Shown: piece after piece, positions 33,906 through 44,516 of the stretch
How the letters are laid out: every line of letters starts with the position of its first letter
Position numbering within the stretch: the first letter of the stretch is position 1
Origin: UBA9647 sp049522195
Lineage (GTDB): Bacteria; Bacteroidota; Ignavibacteria; UBA10030
Assembly (NCBI GenBank): GCA_049522195.1
Contig: JBEKOB010000018.1
Location: forward strand, 1-58,479
DNA: 58,479 bases
Direction: 5' to 3'
Notes under the pieces: model-generated
Seen by the model: only the letters and a program-made list of their open reading frames with translations
Databases searched by the model: none
Told to the model about the DNA's origin: nothing
Position numbers and translations under genes: made by a program

Positions 33906-36527
33906 TCAATAATACGTTCCTCTCGCACTCCCCTGCTTCGTCACCTTCAGATCCTGCAACTGCGGCGCCTTGATGCGAAGCTCCAGTCTGTACCCGCGAT
34001 AGAATCCGATCGGAAACCATGAGAAGTTCATTTCCCAGCAGTGAAGATCTCTGTACACCGTGACACTCGGTGCAGCGAACTCCTTCCGCACAAAATCGTA
34101 ACTTCCGCCTCCTGTGAACTTCCATTTTTCTGTAAGATTGAACGAGAGGTTCGCATTCATCGAGGAACTGCGTGTTTTCACCGATGGGTCACTCTGGCTC
34201 TGGGAGAATGTATAACCGAGCGTCAGGTTCCAGGGAATGCTGAAATCAGGCGATTCTGTATCGTAGAGCCCCCCGAAAGTCCGGGGCTGGACCGGTTGGG
34301 CAATCTGACCAGAGGCGCGTTCTTGTTCCTGGGTTACTTTTGAGGGAGCCCCTGATGTCGAGGAAGGCTGCTTTTTCTCGCCGCTCAACGAAGTTGAGGC
34401 CGAAAATGAAATGCTGGTCAGGTCGGGCAAGTATTTGCCGGAAGACCAGAGGAATTTATTGACGCGTGTCTTTGCGATGGGATCAAACGCGTAGAAATCA
34501 TGCGTTGTGCTGGCGCTGAGGCTCAGGAGACTGCCGATATCGGTCCTGTAGGTTAGATTTAATTGGGACAGACGCAAGCTATCCGCCGCAAAATTGTAGG
34601 ACATGCTGGCGCCAATGTTCATCAGCTGGATTTTCTGCTCCTGCTGTGACGTATCCGATGAGCGAAGCTTCATCTCAAAAAGGTTTCCCACACTGAAGCT
34701 CAATGCTTCCTGCCTGCCACCCCCCGCACCTCCATACAACTCCTTTTGAAATCTGTCATAGCGTACCGTTTGCCCACTCGTATCAACGTACGAACCGTAG
34801 TACCCGTAATGCGGGTCGGAAAAGTCCGGCGTATAGCTGAACGACAGGCTCGGCGTGACGGTGTGCCGAATTGCGGTGATCCCAAAGACCTGAGGTTGCA
34901 CGATGCCGAAGAAGCGCGTTGAAGCGGAGAGGCCGGTCGAAAACGTTCTCACTGCTTTGAATCCATTGACATCCCGCTGAATCAGCGTATCGCGTCCGTT
35001 GATTCTCTCGAAGCTCTGTTCAATGCTCTTGTTGTACCATTTTTCATTGTAGCTGATGAACGGCGCGATCGAGAAGTGGCCGGCTTTCGGTGAAGCGCTA
35101 ATCGAGATTTGATGGTTGATTCCTCCGCGCGCATCGTCGACCTCGGTAACGGAGCTGTCGAGGTTAGTAGTGAAGACCTTCGAGCGGTTCAACTGCCCCT
35201 GTGCACTGTACGATACGCCGATCAATTCGTACCAGCTTTGGTCTGTGCTGAGGTCTGCTGCCATTCCCCGGGATTTCGAAGATGTTCTGAACGGAAAAAA
35301 TTGTCCCTGGTTGAATGAGACCGATGGCAGGCGTTCTCCCACATCTCCGGTCTGAAGATTCTGATCCCGGTACATACTCATCGTGAGGCTGCGACCCCCT
35401 TCCTCCCACGACTTGGAGAAGGTGGCGGTTGAGACGATATTCTGCTGCAGGATCTCGTTCAGGTTCGAACTGACATTCCTGAAGAAACTCCCCGACGAAA
35501 AGGAAAAATTCACATCGAGCCTGGCCGTTGGATCAATCTGCTGGTTGTGATTGATCTGTATGTTGTAGTCCTTCTGTTCCGTTCGGCCCGGATCGGTCGC
35601 TTCGCCCGTGTGCAAGTTCGTGTAGTTTGCGGAGATGGAGCCGGTAAAATCATACCGCTCCGCATAACGAACCATCGACCGGTTCAACCATCCACCGCGG
35701 GTGAACCAGTCAAACGTCGATGAAGCATCCAGGTAGTCATTGATCGCCCAGTAGTAACCGAAATGGCTGAGGTATCTCCCCTTTCTCGCATCATCTCCGT
35801 ATGCCGGGGCGATGATACCCGAACGCCTGCCGGATTCGTTCGGAAAGACTCCGAACGGCAGCGCGAAGACCGGCACGTCAGCAATGTAGAGATACACCGG
35901 TTCGGCCACGATCCGATCGTGAAGCATAACTTTCATCTTCGGACTATAGAAGAAGTAATGCGGATGCTCTGCATCGCAGGTCGTGTATCGTCCCCCCTCC
36001 ACAAACATGACATCCCGATCCACTTTCTTGATCGCCTCGCCGTGGTAGTATCCCTGCTCGATTTCCGTATCCCCGATGCTGATCTTTCCCTTCTGCGTTT
36101 TGAAATTGTAGCCGATGCGGGATCCTTTGTATGTCTCTCCGCCATCGATCATCACCGGAGAGCCGATCATTTTCTTTACAGCCTTCGCGGATGTATCGGG
36201 AATTCCCCGGGCATTAAGGGTCGCATTGTCCCAGTTCACATCAACACGCTCCGCCTTGAGACCGATGGTCTTATACCTGAGTTCGCTCTTACCGTACAAG
36301 TTCATGAAGCGTGTGCTCATTGAATAGACGATCGAATCTTTCGCGATGTACGTTACGACGGTGTCGACACCCGAAGGAGCCGACAAAGCGGTATCACGGG
36401 CAGCGGAAAGAACTTTGGCAGTGTCAGGCTGGGTCGAAAGCGCGGTTTGCGCCTGCAGCATTCCGGAACAGGAAATGCAGGCGAAAAGGAATAACAAAAG
36501 CTGTCTCTGTGCGGAAGGGAGTTTCAT
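33906..36527 (-). CDS. lptD: LPS-assembly outer-membrane protein LptD
   Basis: Outer-membrane barrel that with LptE inserts LPS. 873 residues with a signal peptide (RQLLLFLFACISCSGMLQAQ), then an OstA-type jellyroll (AKDSIVYSMSTRFMNLYGKSELRYKT, LKAERVDVNWDNATLNARG), then the barrel with typical LptD blocks PVFALPFGVFPNESGRRSGII and YYWAINDYLDASSTFDWFTRGGW. Length is in the range of Bacteroidota LptD. It follows the ROK-kinase gene after 15 bp. Confidence 0.9.
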   Translation of the reverse strand: MKLPSAQRQLLLFLFACISCSGMLQAQTALSTQPDTAKVLSAARDTALSAPSGVDTVVTYIAKDSIVYSMSTRFMNLYGKSELRYKTIGLKAERVDVNWDNATLNARGIPDTSAKAVKKMIGSPVMIDGGETYKGSRIGYNFKTQKGKISIGDTEIEQGYYHGEAIKKVDRDVMFVEGGRYTTCDAEHPHYFFYSPKMKVMLHDRIVAEPVYLYIADVPVFALPFGVFPNESGRRSGIIAPAYGDDARKGRYLSHFGYYWAINDYLDASSTFDWFTRGGWLNRSMVRYAERYDFTGSISANYTNLHTGEATDPGRTEQKDYNIQINHNQQIDPTARLDVNFSFSSGSFFRNVSSNLNEILQQNIVSTATFSKSWEEGGRSLTMSMYRDQNLQTGDVGERLPSVSFNQGQFFPFRTSSKSRGMAADLSTDQSWYELIGVSYSAQGQLNRSKVFTTNLDSSVTEVDDARGGINHQISISASPKAGHFSIAPFISYNEKWYNKSIEQSFERINGRDTLIQRDVNGFKAVRTFSTGLSASTRFFGIVQPQVFGITAIRHTVTPSLSFSYTPDFSDPHYGYYGSYVDTSGQTVRYDRFQKELYGGAGGGRQEALSFSVGNLFEMKLRSSDTSQQEQKIQLMNIGASMSYNFAADSLRLSQLNLTYRTDIGSLLSLSASTTHDFYAFDPIAKTRVNKFLWSSGKYLPDLTSISFSASTSLSGEKKQPSSTSGAPSKVTQEQERASGQIAQPVQPRTFGGLYDTESPDFSIPWNLTLGYTFSQSQSDPSVKTRSSSMNANLSFNLTEKWKFTGGGSYDFVRKEFAAPSVTVYRDLHCWEMNFSWFPIGFYRGYRLELRIKAPQLQDLKVTKQGSARGTYY

Positions 36528-36542
36528 CCCGGGAACCCCGAC

Positions 36543-37502
36543 TCACATCACCAGACCAGCGGCACCAAGGAGCCCGGCTTCGTTGCCGAGCTGGGCGGGA
36601 AGAACCCGGATATCTTTTCGCAGCGGTTTGAGCACGTGCTGAACAACGGAGTCTTGCACCGCGCTCATGACAAAGTCACCAGCCGCCGAGATTCCTCCCC
36701 CGATGATGCTTACTCTCAGATCCATGATGTTCATGACACCGGCGAGCGCGACGCCGAGCAGTTGTCCTGCTTCAATGAGAATTTCACGGGCAAGCTTGTC
36801 CCCCTCGTGCGCGGCCTGTGAGATATAGACGGGTTCAATCTTCGAAAAGTCACCACCAACAAGCTGAAGTATTTTCGAATCGGGATGAGCCAGAAGACGC
36901 TGTGCGGTGCGCTGGGACAGATACCGCTGGCCAACAAATGCCTCAACGCAGCCGACGTTTCCGCAGTTGCATTGCGGACCCTTATAGTCAATCGAGACGT
37001 GGCCGATTTCTCCGGCTCCACCTGTTGGACCCCGGAAGATCTTATGGTTCAGTATGATGCCGCCTCCGACTCCGGTTCCCCAAATAACAAAGAGAAAATT
37101 CGGGTACTGGATACCTGCACCAAATTTTGACTCGGCGATGGCTGCTGCATTGGCATCATTCTCGACGGCGATGGTGAACGCAGGAAACAGTTTGGCCAGC
37201 TCGCTTCTAAGCGGTACCTCATCCCAATCCACGAAATTTGGAGGGGCTTTTACAACTCCATCATCATCGACAACTCCGGGTGAGCCGATGCCGATCCCTG
37301 TAACTCGGGCACCATCGGCATGATGGATGGCATCCTGCACTGCGGCACGAATCTGCTGGATGACCTTCGCCGGGCCTTCACCCGCACACGTCGGATACTT
37401 GTTGTTATAGCGGATGGTACCATCGGCTGAAACCACGCCCGCCTTGATGGTCGTGCCGCCCATATCAACGCCGATAACGGTCTTCAAATTGGCTGTGTTC
37501 AT
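36543..37502 (-). CDS. ROK-family sugar kinase (glucokinase-like)
   Basis: 319 residues: phosphate-1 loop GVDMGGTTIKAGVV at the N-terminus, catalytic Asp in AVENDANAAAIAE, phosphate-2 IWGTGVGGGII, zinc motif CNCGNVGCVEAF and GGGISAAGD near the end. ROK proteins phosphorylate glucose, N-acetylmannosamine or similar sugars; no DNA-binding domain, so it is an enzyme, not a repressor. The exact sugar is not determined. Leads into lptD, so both may be co-transcribed. Confidence 0.9.
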   Translation of the reverse strand: MNTANLKTVIGVDMGGTTIKAGVVSADGTIRYNNKYPTCAGEGPAKVIQQIRAAVQDAIHHADGARVTGIGIGSPGVVDDDGVVKAPPNFVDWDEVPLRSELAKLFPAFTIAVENDANAAAIAESKFGAGIQYPNFLFVIWGTGVGGGIILNHKIFRGPTGGAGEIGHVSIDYKGPQCNCGNVGCVEAFVGQRYLSQRTAQRLLAHPDSKILQLVGGDFSKIEPVYISQAAHEGDKLAREILIEAGQLLGVALAGVMNIMDLRVSIIGGGISAAGDFVMSAVQDSVVQHVLKPLRKDIRVLPAQLGNEAGLLGAAGLVM

Positions 37503-37565
37503 ACGGGAGACAAGCTAAGGAAAAATCGCCTTGAAATAAACCTCGAAAATAGTTTCCCGCTCCTC

Positions 37566-37609
37566 AAAAAAAGAAGCGGGTATCCGTCCCTTCAGACGAA
37601 TACCCGCTT
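37566..37609 (-). terminator. Rho-independent terminator after the large T9SS gene
   Basis: Arms at 37574-37588 and 37595-37609 (15 bp, one wobble) with a 6-nt loop, followed in minus-strand RNA by GAA-rich then U-rich sequence (seven U, 37566-37572). It lies 22 bp after the stop at 37631. Confidence 0.85.
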
Positions 37610-37630
37610 TATGAAGAAGCCTGATGTTTC

Positions 37631-40021
37631 TTACTTCAGCATCAGCATTTTCTTTGAAGCAACGAAGCTTGTCGTCTTCAAGGTATAGAAATACACGCCT
37701 GAAGAAAGCTGGAAGCCGCGCGCATCGCGTCCATTCCATGTTACGGCATGGGTTCCCTGCTCGATCAATCCGTCAACCAGCGTCGCAACCTTCTGCCCCA
37801 ACAGATTGTAGATGACCAACGATACCTTCTCGGTCTTCGGCAGACTGAAGAGAATCTGTGTAGACGGATTAAACGGGTTCGGATAGTTCTGCTCGAGGAT
37901 GTAGCTCTCGGGAACAGCACCTGACTCCTGTGAAACATCTGTTACAATCGCGTCGATGTTCAGCGAAACCGTCGATGCCACTGCAGCGCCCGTGACTGCA
38001 TCATACGTCGGAGTGGCCGTTGCTGGAGTCGTGGCAGTGTATTCGACCTTGTCAGCAGTCACAGAGTATGAACCGGGAGCGAGTTCGGCAATTGTAAACG
38101 ACCCGTCCGTATTCGTGATGCCGTATCCTGCGACCTGACCGCTCGTGTTATCCACTGCATAGACCATTGATCCCTCAATCCCGACCGCCGAGCTCAGTTT
38201 CCCCATTGAGCCATGCGAAGTCGGAGTTGAGGAGGTGACATTTCCCCGAATCGATGTGTAACCGGTGGAGTTCTTAAGCATCGGCACAACATAAATTGTG
38301 ATTCCTGCAACGCTGTTGCCGTTGATGCTGATCTTGGTGGCATCGGTCCATCGCCTCGTTGATCCAAGGACACTGTAGAACGCAGGAACGTAGTGTCCAA
38401 GAGGAACTGCGAGCACGATGTAGTCTCCGGGCGGGAGATTCACAATAGTGTATGCGCCAAGCGAATCAGTGTCCGCCATGTACGATTGCGGGGCGATGAT
38501 TGTGTCCTTTCCGATAGGACGCAGCCGGAATGCGAGGACACGCGAAATTACTCCGCCGCGGCTGGTCGAATCGACCACAGAACCGCTGATCTTGCCATAG
38601 GCCACAGGCAGAACCGGCTTCAGCACAAAATTGATGTTCGGCACATCTGCCTGGACCTTTATAATATCTGCGGACAGCAAATCGCTCCGGTTATTATAGA
38701 AGAGGCGATAGTAACCCGATGCGTAGGCCTGAGCGATGTAGGATCCTTGTGGCAACTTGAGAGAATACTTGCCGAGCGAATCGACCTTCGTGGTGAATAC
38801 GTAGATGGAACTCCCATCGAGCCGGAAATCAAAAGTCTGGTTCAGATCCAATCCGGGCATCGTAGACACCACACCAGGCATTGCACCGGTAACACCCAGC
38901 GCGAATGATTTCATCTGGCCCTGATCGAACAGATCACGATCGTCGTCGTCTCCGGACCAATCGTTGTCTCCCGGTCGCGAAGAATTGAACCCAAACGAAG
39001 ATACTGCGAATGACACCCACGCGTCCTTGATGGGCTTTTTCAACGAATCAAGAACGGTGCCGCTTACCGTAAAGACCGGGATCGTGGCCTTCGATTTGAG
39101 CTTGAAGTTGACCGACACGACGACAGTATCTTTCACGTCTATTGGCTTTGCCTTGTCAGCCGTGGTTGCCCCATCATACCACTGTTCAAGATAATCCCCG
39201 TTCGACGGGACCGCCCGCGCACTGTACGTTCCGAAATCGATCTTTGAAATCGAATACTTGCCCAGCGCGTCCGTCATAGCATCGTATTCGAAAGGAGTGA
39301 GAAGACTTCTGCCGTACAGCCGCACAGTCACTTTCGCGATCGGCTTGCCCGTTGTATCAGTGACCGTCCCTGCAATGGTGCCACTGGGACCAGTCACGGT
39401 GATGAGATAGAGCTGACTCGCCCTTCCCCCTTTTGACGATGTGACGCTCACCTGGACCGTGGAAATCCCTTTTCGATCCGGCGTCCATTTGATCAAACCG
39501 GTTGAGTCGATTGTCATGCCGGACGGATGCACTGAGAGCTCATACTTCAGCCGGGCTGTCGAATCGGATGAAGCCGCCTTAACCTGGTAGCTGTACAGGA
39601 CGCCCACCCTGCCATTTGTCACCGGCTGCGAGAGAATGCGAACGACATCGACACGCGGGATGTTGAGCATCACCGTTACGATATTGCTCTTCATCGAGGA
39701 TCCGCGGTTCATTCTGGCCTCGACATAGTACATATACACCGGCGGTATCACATTCGACGCGGGTGAGTCGAGTGATTCATTCTTTGTCGTCGAATCGATT
39801 CGAGTGTAACTCAGCGCGGTGGGCAAAGAAGACCGATACACCAGATAGTACCGGACCGAATCCCCCGCCGGCTTGGTCCAATTCAGAAGGACCTTCCCAT
39901 CAGAACGCACGGATGCGTTCAGCGAAAAGCCGAATATTGATGGCTGAGCGATGGCAAATGAACTTGCAGCCAGGCCGCAGACAACCAACAACACCAGCAT
40001 CAATGCTCCCCTTCGTACCAT
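37631..40021 (-). CDS. Secreted multi-domain protein with carboxypeptidase-regulatory-like repeats and T9SS sorting domain
   Basis: 796 residues. Signal peptide (LMLVLLVVCGLAASSFAIAQ), a fibronectin-III-like domain (KVLLNWTKPAGDSVRYYLVYRS), a putative-Ig domain (YSYQVKAASSDSTARLKYEL with GLIKWTPD), then three or four carboxypeptidase-regulatory-like units (GTIAGTVTDTTGKPIAKVTV, VSGTVLDSLKKPIKDAWVSF, ISGSVVDSTSRGG, IRGNVTSSTP). It ends with a type A sorting domain, NYPNPFNPSTQI to KKMLMLK. Probably cell-surface or released; adhesion or matrix role is a guess. Preceded by AAAGGGGG at its start. Confidence 0.9.
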   Translation of the reverse strand: MVRRGALMLVLLVVCGLAASSFAIAQPSIFGFSLNASVRSDGKVLLNWTKPAGDSVRYYLVYRSSLPTALSYTRIDSTTKNESLDSPASNVIPPVYMYYVEARMNRGSSMKSNIVTVMLNIPRVDVVRILSQPVTNGRVGVLYSYQVKAASSDSTARLKYELSVHPSGMTIDSTGLIKWTPDRKGISTVQVSVTSSKGGRASQLYLITVTGPSGTIAGTVTDTTGKPIAKVTVRLYGRSLLTPFEYDAMTDALGKYSISKIDFGTYSARAVPSNGDYLEQWYDGATTADKAKPIDVKDTVVVSVNFKLKSKATIPVFTVSGTVLDSLKKPIKDAWVSFAVSSFGFNSSRPGDNDWSGDDDDRDLFDQGQMKSFALGVTGAMPGVVSTMPGLDLNQTFDFRLDGSSIYVFTTKVDSLGKYSLKLPQGSYIAQAYASGYYRLFYNNRSDLLSADIIKVQADVPNINFVLKPVLPVAYGKISGSVVDSTSRGGVISRVLAFRLRPIGKDTIIAPQSYMADTDSLGAYTIVNLPPGDYIVLAVPLGHYVPAFYSVLGSTRRWTDATKISINGNSVAGITIYVVPMLKNSTGYTSIRGNVTSSTPTSHGSMGKLSSAVGIEGSMVYAVDNTSGQVAGYGITNTDGSFTIAELAPGSYSVTADKVEYTATTPATATPTYDAVTGAAVASTVSLNIDAIVTDVSQESGAVPESYILEQNYPNPFNPSTQILFSLPKTEKVSLVIYNLLGQKVATLVDGLIEQGTHAVTWNGRDARGFQLSSGVYFYTLKTTSFVASKKMLMLK

Positions 40022-40350
40022 GGCTCACCGTCCCCCTTTTAATCGTTGTTGTTTATAATTCGTTGATTGACCAATCCACTCATGTCGAACGACATCAGTC
40101 CGTGACCGGATCCTTCAATACAATGTAAGGCCTTTTCACTTTCGATATCGTTGATTCCTATCACACACCGGATGTCGCCGATTGAGCGTAGAGCTGCTAC
40201 AACCTCAGACAAATCCATTTCAAAAAGGTTTAGTCCGGAAAACGCACGCTGGCGTATCAAAATGACGCGGTCGGTGGATGAGCCTCGCGCCTAGTGGGTT
40301 TATTGCCAATACCATCCAGGTGCACGTCGCGGATGAAACGCAGCGTAGGC
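40022..40350. other. Intergenic region between two secreted-protein genes
   Basis: About 330 bp. A minus-strand open frame (40039-40260, 73 codons) is present but has no ribosome site or recognisable family. TATAAA on the minus strand near 40053-40058 could be a -10 box for the T9SS gene, without a matching -35. Confidence 0.4.
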
Positions 40351-43300
40351 CTAAAAGTAGACCTTCAGCGTAACGACAGATGATTTATTTGTCGGGACTC
40401 GAACGGCGTTGTTTTCTACAGGAATCACATCTCCATCTGCTTCGAGAAAGTTCGAGCGTACTACCTTTTTCGGCGCTCGGGGGAATGTTGCAGTTGCCGT
40501 CGACGACTCACCCATTGCATCGTACCACTGGACAATCCAGGCATCTCCCTCTTCCGCCTTCTTCAAGCCGGTGAGAATCAGGTTTGCCGGGGCAAGTTGA
40601 ACAAACGATTGCTGCAACGGCAAGTCCCCCTTATGGATGTCTGTCAGGATGCCAACCAGCGGGTAATTGAACTCATATCCTCGTTGGACCGTATTTGCTT
40701 CACGCCATGTTCCTTTGTGAGGGTACAGAGCGTACTCAATCATGTGTTTTCCGCGGTCCGCCGTCGGGTCAGGCCACTTCGGAGAACGGAGCAACGACAA
40801 TCGAATGATGTTCCCTTTGATGTCGTATCCGTACTTGGAGTTGTTCAGGAGGCTGACGCCGTACGAACCGTCAGAGAGATCGGCCCAGCAGCGCGCGGGA
40901 ACCTCGATTTTTGCTTTCTCCCAGCTGTTTCGGAGTTGGGTGGAGCGCTGGATTGTGCCGTACGGAATCTCGTAGGTCGCCATCGTATCGCTCACAGAAA
41001 CAGGAAACGCGACCTTCAGGAATGTTTTATCTTCCCACCAATCGACGTCGTTCTTGAAGTAGATTCTGTCGAGTCCGCTGTACAGGACAATATCCTGCGT
41101 GAAGAACGAGTTCGGAAAATCTTCAGTTGGGAAATCCTTCTTCGTTCCCGGCTTGAGATAGTCCCGGTACAAACGCACGACCACTCTTACCGGACCGTTT
41201 TCAATGACTTCCGCCTTTCTCAGCGTCGAAGGATACCGGACTCCAGTCAAACCGACGTTCCATGCATCATACTCGGTGGGATAGTCAGCGAGAAGCTGCA
41301 GTTCGTTGCCTTGTCCGCTCAGCACTTCCTTGCCATTCCGTTTGTCGACAATGCTTCTGAGCCATCCAGTCTTGGGATCAAGGGCAACGCTGAAGAATTG
41401 ATTCTCCAGTTTCTCCGTCGAGACCGCGAGCCCGACGGAGCCCCCCGAGGGTTTCTGTTTCTTCAACTGGTATGTCTTGTAGCCCATTGATGGCACACTC
41501 TGTGCGACGAACATCATCTCTCGTTCGTACCGGCCGATCTGTACGCTTTGTGAAGGGACTTCTTTGCCAGCCTCGTCAAAGACCGCATACAGAGTCTCAT
41601 CCCCCTTCGGAAGTTTTATCTTCGCCACATCCGTTCTATCCCACGAGAGCGAATTGAATACAACAACTAGAAGTGCGTCGCGCATTTTCGATGTGTTGAT
41701 GTGACGGGCGATGTGCTGCAGAGATCCCTGCAGCTCATACTTCCCGATCTCCTGCGCCTCCTGGTGAGTTTCGGCCGCGTCGATATAGACTTCGCGAATA
41801 CCCGAACCCGGGAGAATATCATGGAATTGGTTAAACAGAACCTTCTTCCAGGCTTCTTCAAGTGCATTTGAATTGTACGGCCTTCCCGAAAGACTCGCGA
41901 GACTTGAGAATTTCTCTGCATCGGTCAGGAGCACTTCGTTTGACCGATTATACATCTTCATCTTCGCCTGTGTTGTGTACGTCCCCTGGTGATACTCGAG
42001 GTAGAGTTCATCCTTCCAGACGGGGAGATCGCCCGATTCATGCTTCTTGATCCAATCCAAATAATTGGCTGCATTGCCAAACTCAATCTTCGGGAAGATG
42101 GCGAGCTTCTTGAACTGATCGATACGCTCCAGCATTTCAAGCGAAGGCCCGCCACCGTGGTCTCCGACACCGAACAGCACCATCATCTTCGTCATCCCTG
42201 TGTTCGCCTCGAACTGGCGGAGCCAGTCCACGAGCTGATAGCCATTCTTGACCTCGTTGACGTAATCGAAGGGGAAATAGCTGAGCACGCGGGAGCCATC
42301 AGGCCCTTCCCACCAGAACAACCGGTACGGGAATACATTGGTGTCGTTCCAGCCAATCTTCTGCGTGATGAATGCGTCGATGCCGGCCTCGCGGTAGAAC
42401 TGGGGCATATTCCAGTTGTAACCGAATGAATCGGGATTCCAACCGATCTTCACATCGACACCAAGTTTCTGCTGGAAGTACCGTTTCGCATACAAGAGCT
42501 GGCGGAACCACGATTCTCCGCTCGGGATGTTACAGTCTGGCTCGATCCACATACCGCCCATGATTTCCCACCGTCCATCCTTTATCCGCTCCTGCATACG
42601 TTTGAAAAGATCGGGGTAAAGCTTTTCCATCCAATCATAATATGCTGCAGAACTTTGGGAGTAGGTCATGTCCGGCCGCTCATCCATGATATTCAGCACG
42701 GATGCAAATGTGTTCTTGCAGACCTCGATCGTTTCTTTCGACCGCCAGAGCCACGCGGCATCGATGTGGGCATTGGCGTCGAAGTAAATCGTAAACCGTT
42801 TTGCGTAGGCGTCGACCGGCAACAGGAGTGTTTGTGCTTCCTTGAGCGTGAACTCAAATCTCTCGAGCGGACCGTCGATCAACGGCTTCAGGTCAACCCG
42901 GGCGGCAGTCGATTGCAGCAATTCGTTGAGCCGCTCTTTCTCAGCTTTGTCCATCATCGATTTGTCTGTTCCGGGATCGACGCGCTTGTTTGAGCTCGTT
43001 TGATACGTATCGAAGCTCAACAGCTTCTGGCCAACCCGCAGACTGAGGGAGAGGTTTTCGATCATTGAACGGATGGATTTCAGTGCCTCCGAAGCGATCT
43101 GTGCGCGGAGCAGCCGGAGCGGCCCACCCGTGTTGATCGCTTTAATTACAATCAGAAACCGATCTCCCGGCCTGGCATTGGGCGTCAATTCGAACTCTCC
43201 GTCCCAGGGGAAATACCCTTTGCTGACACCGTTGACCCAGAGATAACCGTAATCGTCCACCGACACCAGGAATATCATTGGTCCGCTAATCGGTTTTCCC

Positions 43301-43578
43301 AGGATTTTTTCTGGCAGAACGATTTCCTTTCGCAGCCAGCACGAATCGGGATAGACATTCTGATTCAGCTTGAGTGTTTGCCAACCAGAGTCATCAAAGC
43401 CCGGCTTTGTCGGATCGCCGTTAGGCTTGAATCCCTTCAGGTCGGGACTCATTTTCCAATCGTTAAAGGAAGCAAGCGACAAAGAATCCAGAGCTTTGAC
43501 AAGCTTGTCGACGTTTGTCTGGGCTACGAGGGCCGCAGGTACAAGGAGACATAAGACGATTGTGCGAAGGAGTTTCAT
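40351..43578 (-). CDS. Secreted glycoside hydrolase family 38 alpha-mannosidase
   Basis: 1075 residues from the ATG at 43578 (AAGGA upstream), which puts the signal peptide LLRTIVLCLLVPAALVAQ at the start; a reading from 43662 is rejected for that reason. GH38 zinc-site residues are His271 and Asp273 in ANAHIDAAWLWR, and the nucleophile is Asp383 in GWNPDSFGYNWNMPQ. A beta-sandwich (about 90-160, GYLWVNGV) precedes the catalytic domain. The C-terminal ~450 residues are the usual beta domains. It likely trims alpha-mannosides or mannosylglycans in the periplasm or outside. Confidence 0.92.
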   Translation of the reverse strand: MKLLRTIVLCLLVPAALVAQTNVDKLVKALDSLSLASFNDWKMSPDLKGFKPNGDPTKPGFDDSGWQTLKLNQNVYPDSCWLRKEIVLPEKILGKPISGPMIFLVSVDDYGYLWVNGVSKGYFPWDGEFELTPNARPGDRFLIVIKAINTGGPLRLLRAQIASEALKSIRSMIENLSLSLRVGQKLLSFDTYQTSSNKRVDPGTDKSMMDKAEKERLNELLQSTAARVDLKPLIDGPLERFEFTLKEAQTLLLPVDAYAKRFTIYFDANAHIDAAWLWRSKETIEVCKNTFASVLNIMDERPDMTYSQSSAAYYDWMEKLYPDLFKRMQERIKDGRWEIMGGMWIEPDCNIPSGESWFRQLLYAKRYFQQKLGVDVKIGWNPDSFGYNWNMPQFYREAGIDAFITQKIGWNDTNVFPYRLFWWEGPDGSRVLSYFPFDYVNEVKNGYQLVDWLRQFEANTGMTKMMVLFGVGDHGGGPSLEMLERIDQFKKLAIFPKIEFGNAANYLDWIKKHESGDLPVWKDELYLEYHQGTYTTQAKMKMYNRSNEVLLTDAEKFSSLASLSGRPYNSNALEEAWKKVLFNQFHDILPGSGIREVYIDAAETHQEAQEIGKYELQGSLQHIARHINTSKMRDALLVVVFNSLSWDRTDVAKIKLPKGDETLYAVFDEAGKEVPSQSVQIGRYEREMMFVAQSVPSMGYKTYQLKKQKPSGGSVGLAVSTEKLENQFFSVALDPKTGWLRSIVDKRNGKEVLSGQGNELQLLADYPTEYDAWNVGLTGVRYPSTLRKAEVIENGPVRVVVRLYRDYLKPGTKKDFPTEDFPNSFFTQDIVLYSGLDRIYFKNDVDWWEDKTFLKVAFPVSVSDTMATYEIPYGTIQRSTQLRNSWEKAKIEVPARCWADLSDGSYGVSLLNNSKYGYDIKGNIIRLSLLRSPKWPDPTADRGKHMIEYALYPHKGTWREANTVQRGYEFNYPLVGILTDIHKGDLPLQQSFVQLAPANLILTGLKKAEEGDAWIVQWYDAMGESSTATATFPRAPKKVVRSNFLEADGDVIPVENNAVRVPTNKSSVVTLKVYF

Positions 43579-43700
43579 GGTGGGTTCCTTAGAGATTCTA
43601 TCGAGGTTTGGGGCTTGGCTCATGCTGCTTTCGGCACTACGACAGCGCGAGGATGGAAACATTCAGAATGGGATGCGGTATACGACGTCTGTTCTACTCG

Positions 43701-44516
43701 TTACGGTTGCGAGTAGAGGAGCGGATTGAGATCACTCGCCGCAAATTCTCCAGGTTTTTGGCCCGGATGAAAGACCTCCATGTCGACTTTCCGATGATCG
43801 TTATCTGGTTCCATAATTCGTGTTCCATCGGCATAGTAGATAATCGTCATGACTTCTCTACGAACTGAGCTCGAGTTTGCATGAGCGGAATGAAGCGTGC
43901 GCCCTGAATGAAACGTCGCATCTCCCGCTTTCAACGCATAGCTGCACACACTGCTGTTCTGTTCCCGGATGACTTGCTCGAAATACGCCTGAGAAGTTTC
44001 CGAGATTGGGAGTTGTTTGAATGCGTTGTCACGATGCGAACCGCGCACGAAGCTCATCGATCCCATCTCACGCGGGACGTCGACGAGGGGCATCCACATC
44101 GTGATCGTATGCTCAGTGTCCAGCGGCCAGTAGTAGAAATCCTGATGCCACGGCGTCGGCTTCCCGCCAGGCTCCTTGACCAGTGCCTGATCGTGGTACA
44201 ACCGAACACCGCTCACACCCATCAGTTCAGCAGCAATCCGGGCGAAGCGTTTTGCGAAAACGAATCGCCTAACCGCCTCACTCTTGCGCCAGATGTTTGT
44301 CACTTGCGTGAACATTTTGCCATAATCGGAAATTCGCCCCTGGACGTCTCTTTCCCGGGCCACCTCATCTACAATTTCAAGGATGAGCGGACGATATTCA
44401 TTGAGCTCATTCTGAGACGCAACATTCTTCAAGAAGATGTGGCCACCGACCTGATACTCCTCAACCTGCTCATTGCTGATGGAATAGATCGATGAAAGAT
44501 CAGAAGAATGAGGCAT
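43701..44516 (-). CDS. Phytanoyl-CoA dioxygenase (PhyH) family protein
   Basis: 271 residues of the Fe(II)/2-oxoglutarate-dependent oxygenase fold. Metal ligands: H-x-D in TPWHQDFYYWPL and the distal His in TFHSGRTLHSAHANSS, with a downstream Arg (SVRREVM) for 2-oxoglutarate. Start MPHSSDLSSIYSIS is followed by YQVGGHIFLKNVAS. It hydroxylates an unknown small molecule. Same strand as the GH38 gene, 122 bp upstream of it. Confidence 0.9.
   Translation of the reverse strand: MPHSSDLSSIYSISNEQVEEYQVGGHIFLKNVASQNELNEYRPLILEIVDEVARERDVQGRISDYGKMFTQVTNIWRKSEAVRRFVFAKRFARIAAELMGVSGVRLYHDQALVKEPGGKPTPWHQDFYYWPLDTEHTITMWMPLVDVPREMGSMSFVRGSHRDNAFKQLPISETSQAYFEQVIREQNSSVCSYALKAGDATFHSGRTLHSAHANSSSVRREVMTIIYYADGTRIMEPDNDHRKVDMEVFHPGQKPGEFAASDLNPLLYSQP

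Noticed and set aside
40039..40260. Minus-strand 73-codon open frame upstream of the large T9SS gene
   Set aside because: No ribosome site, no recognisable motif and no conserved-looking core. It is kept as intergenic, although a small gene cannot be fully excluded.
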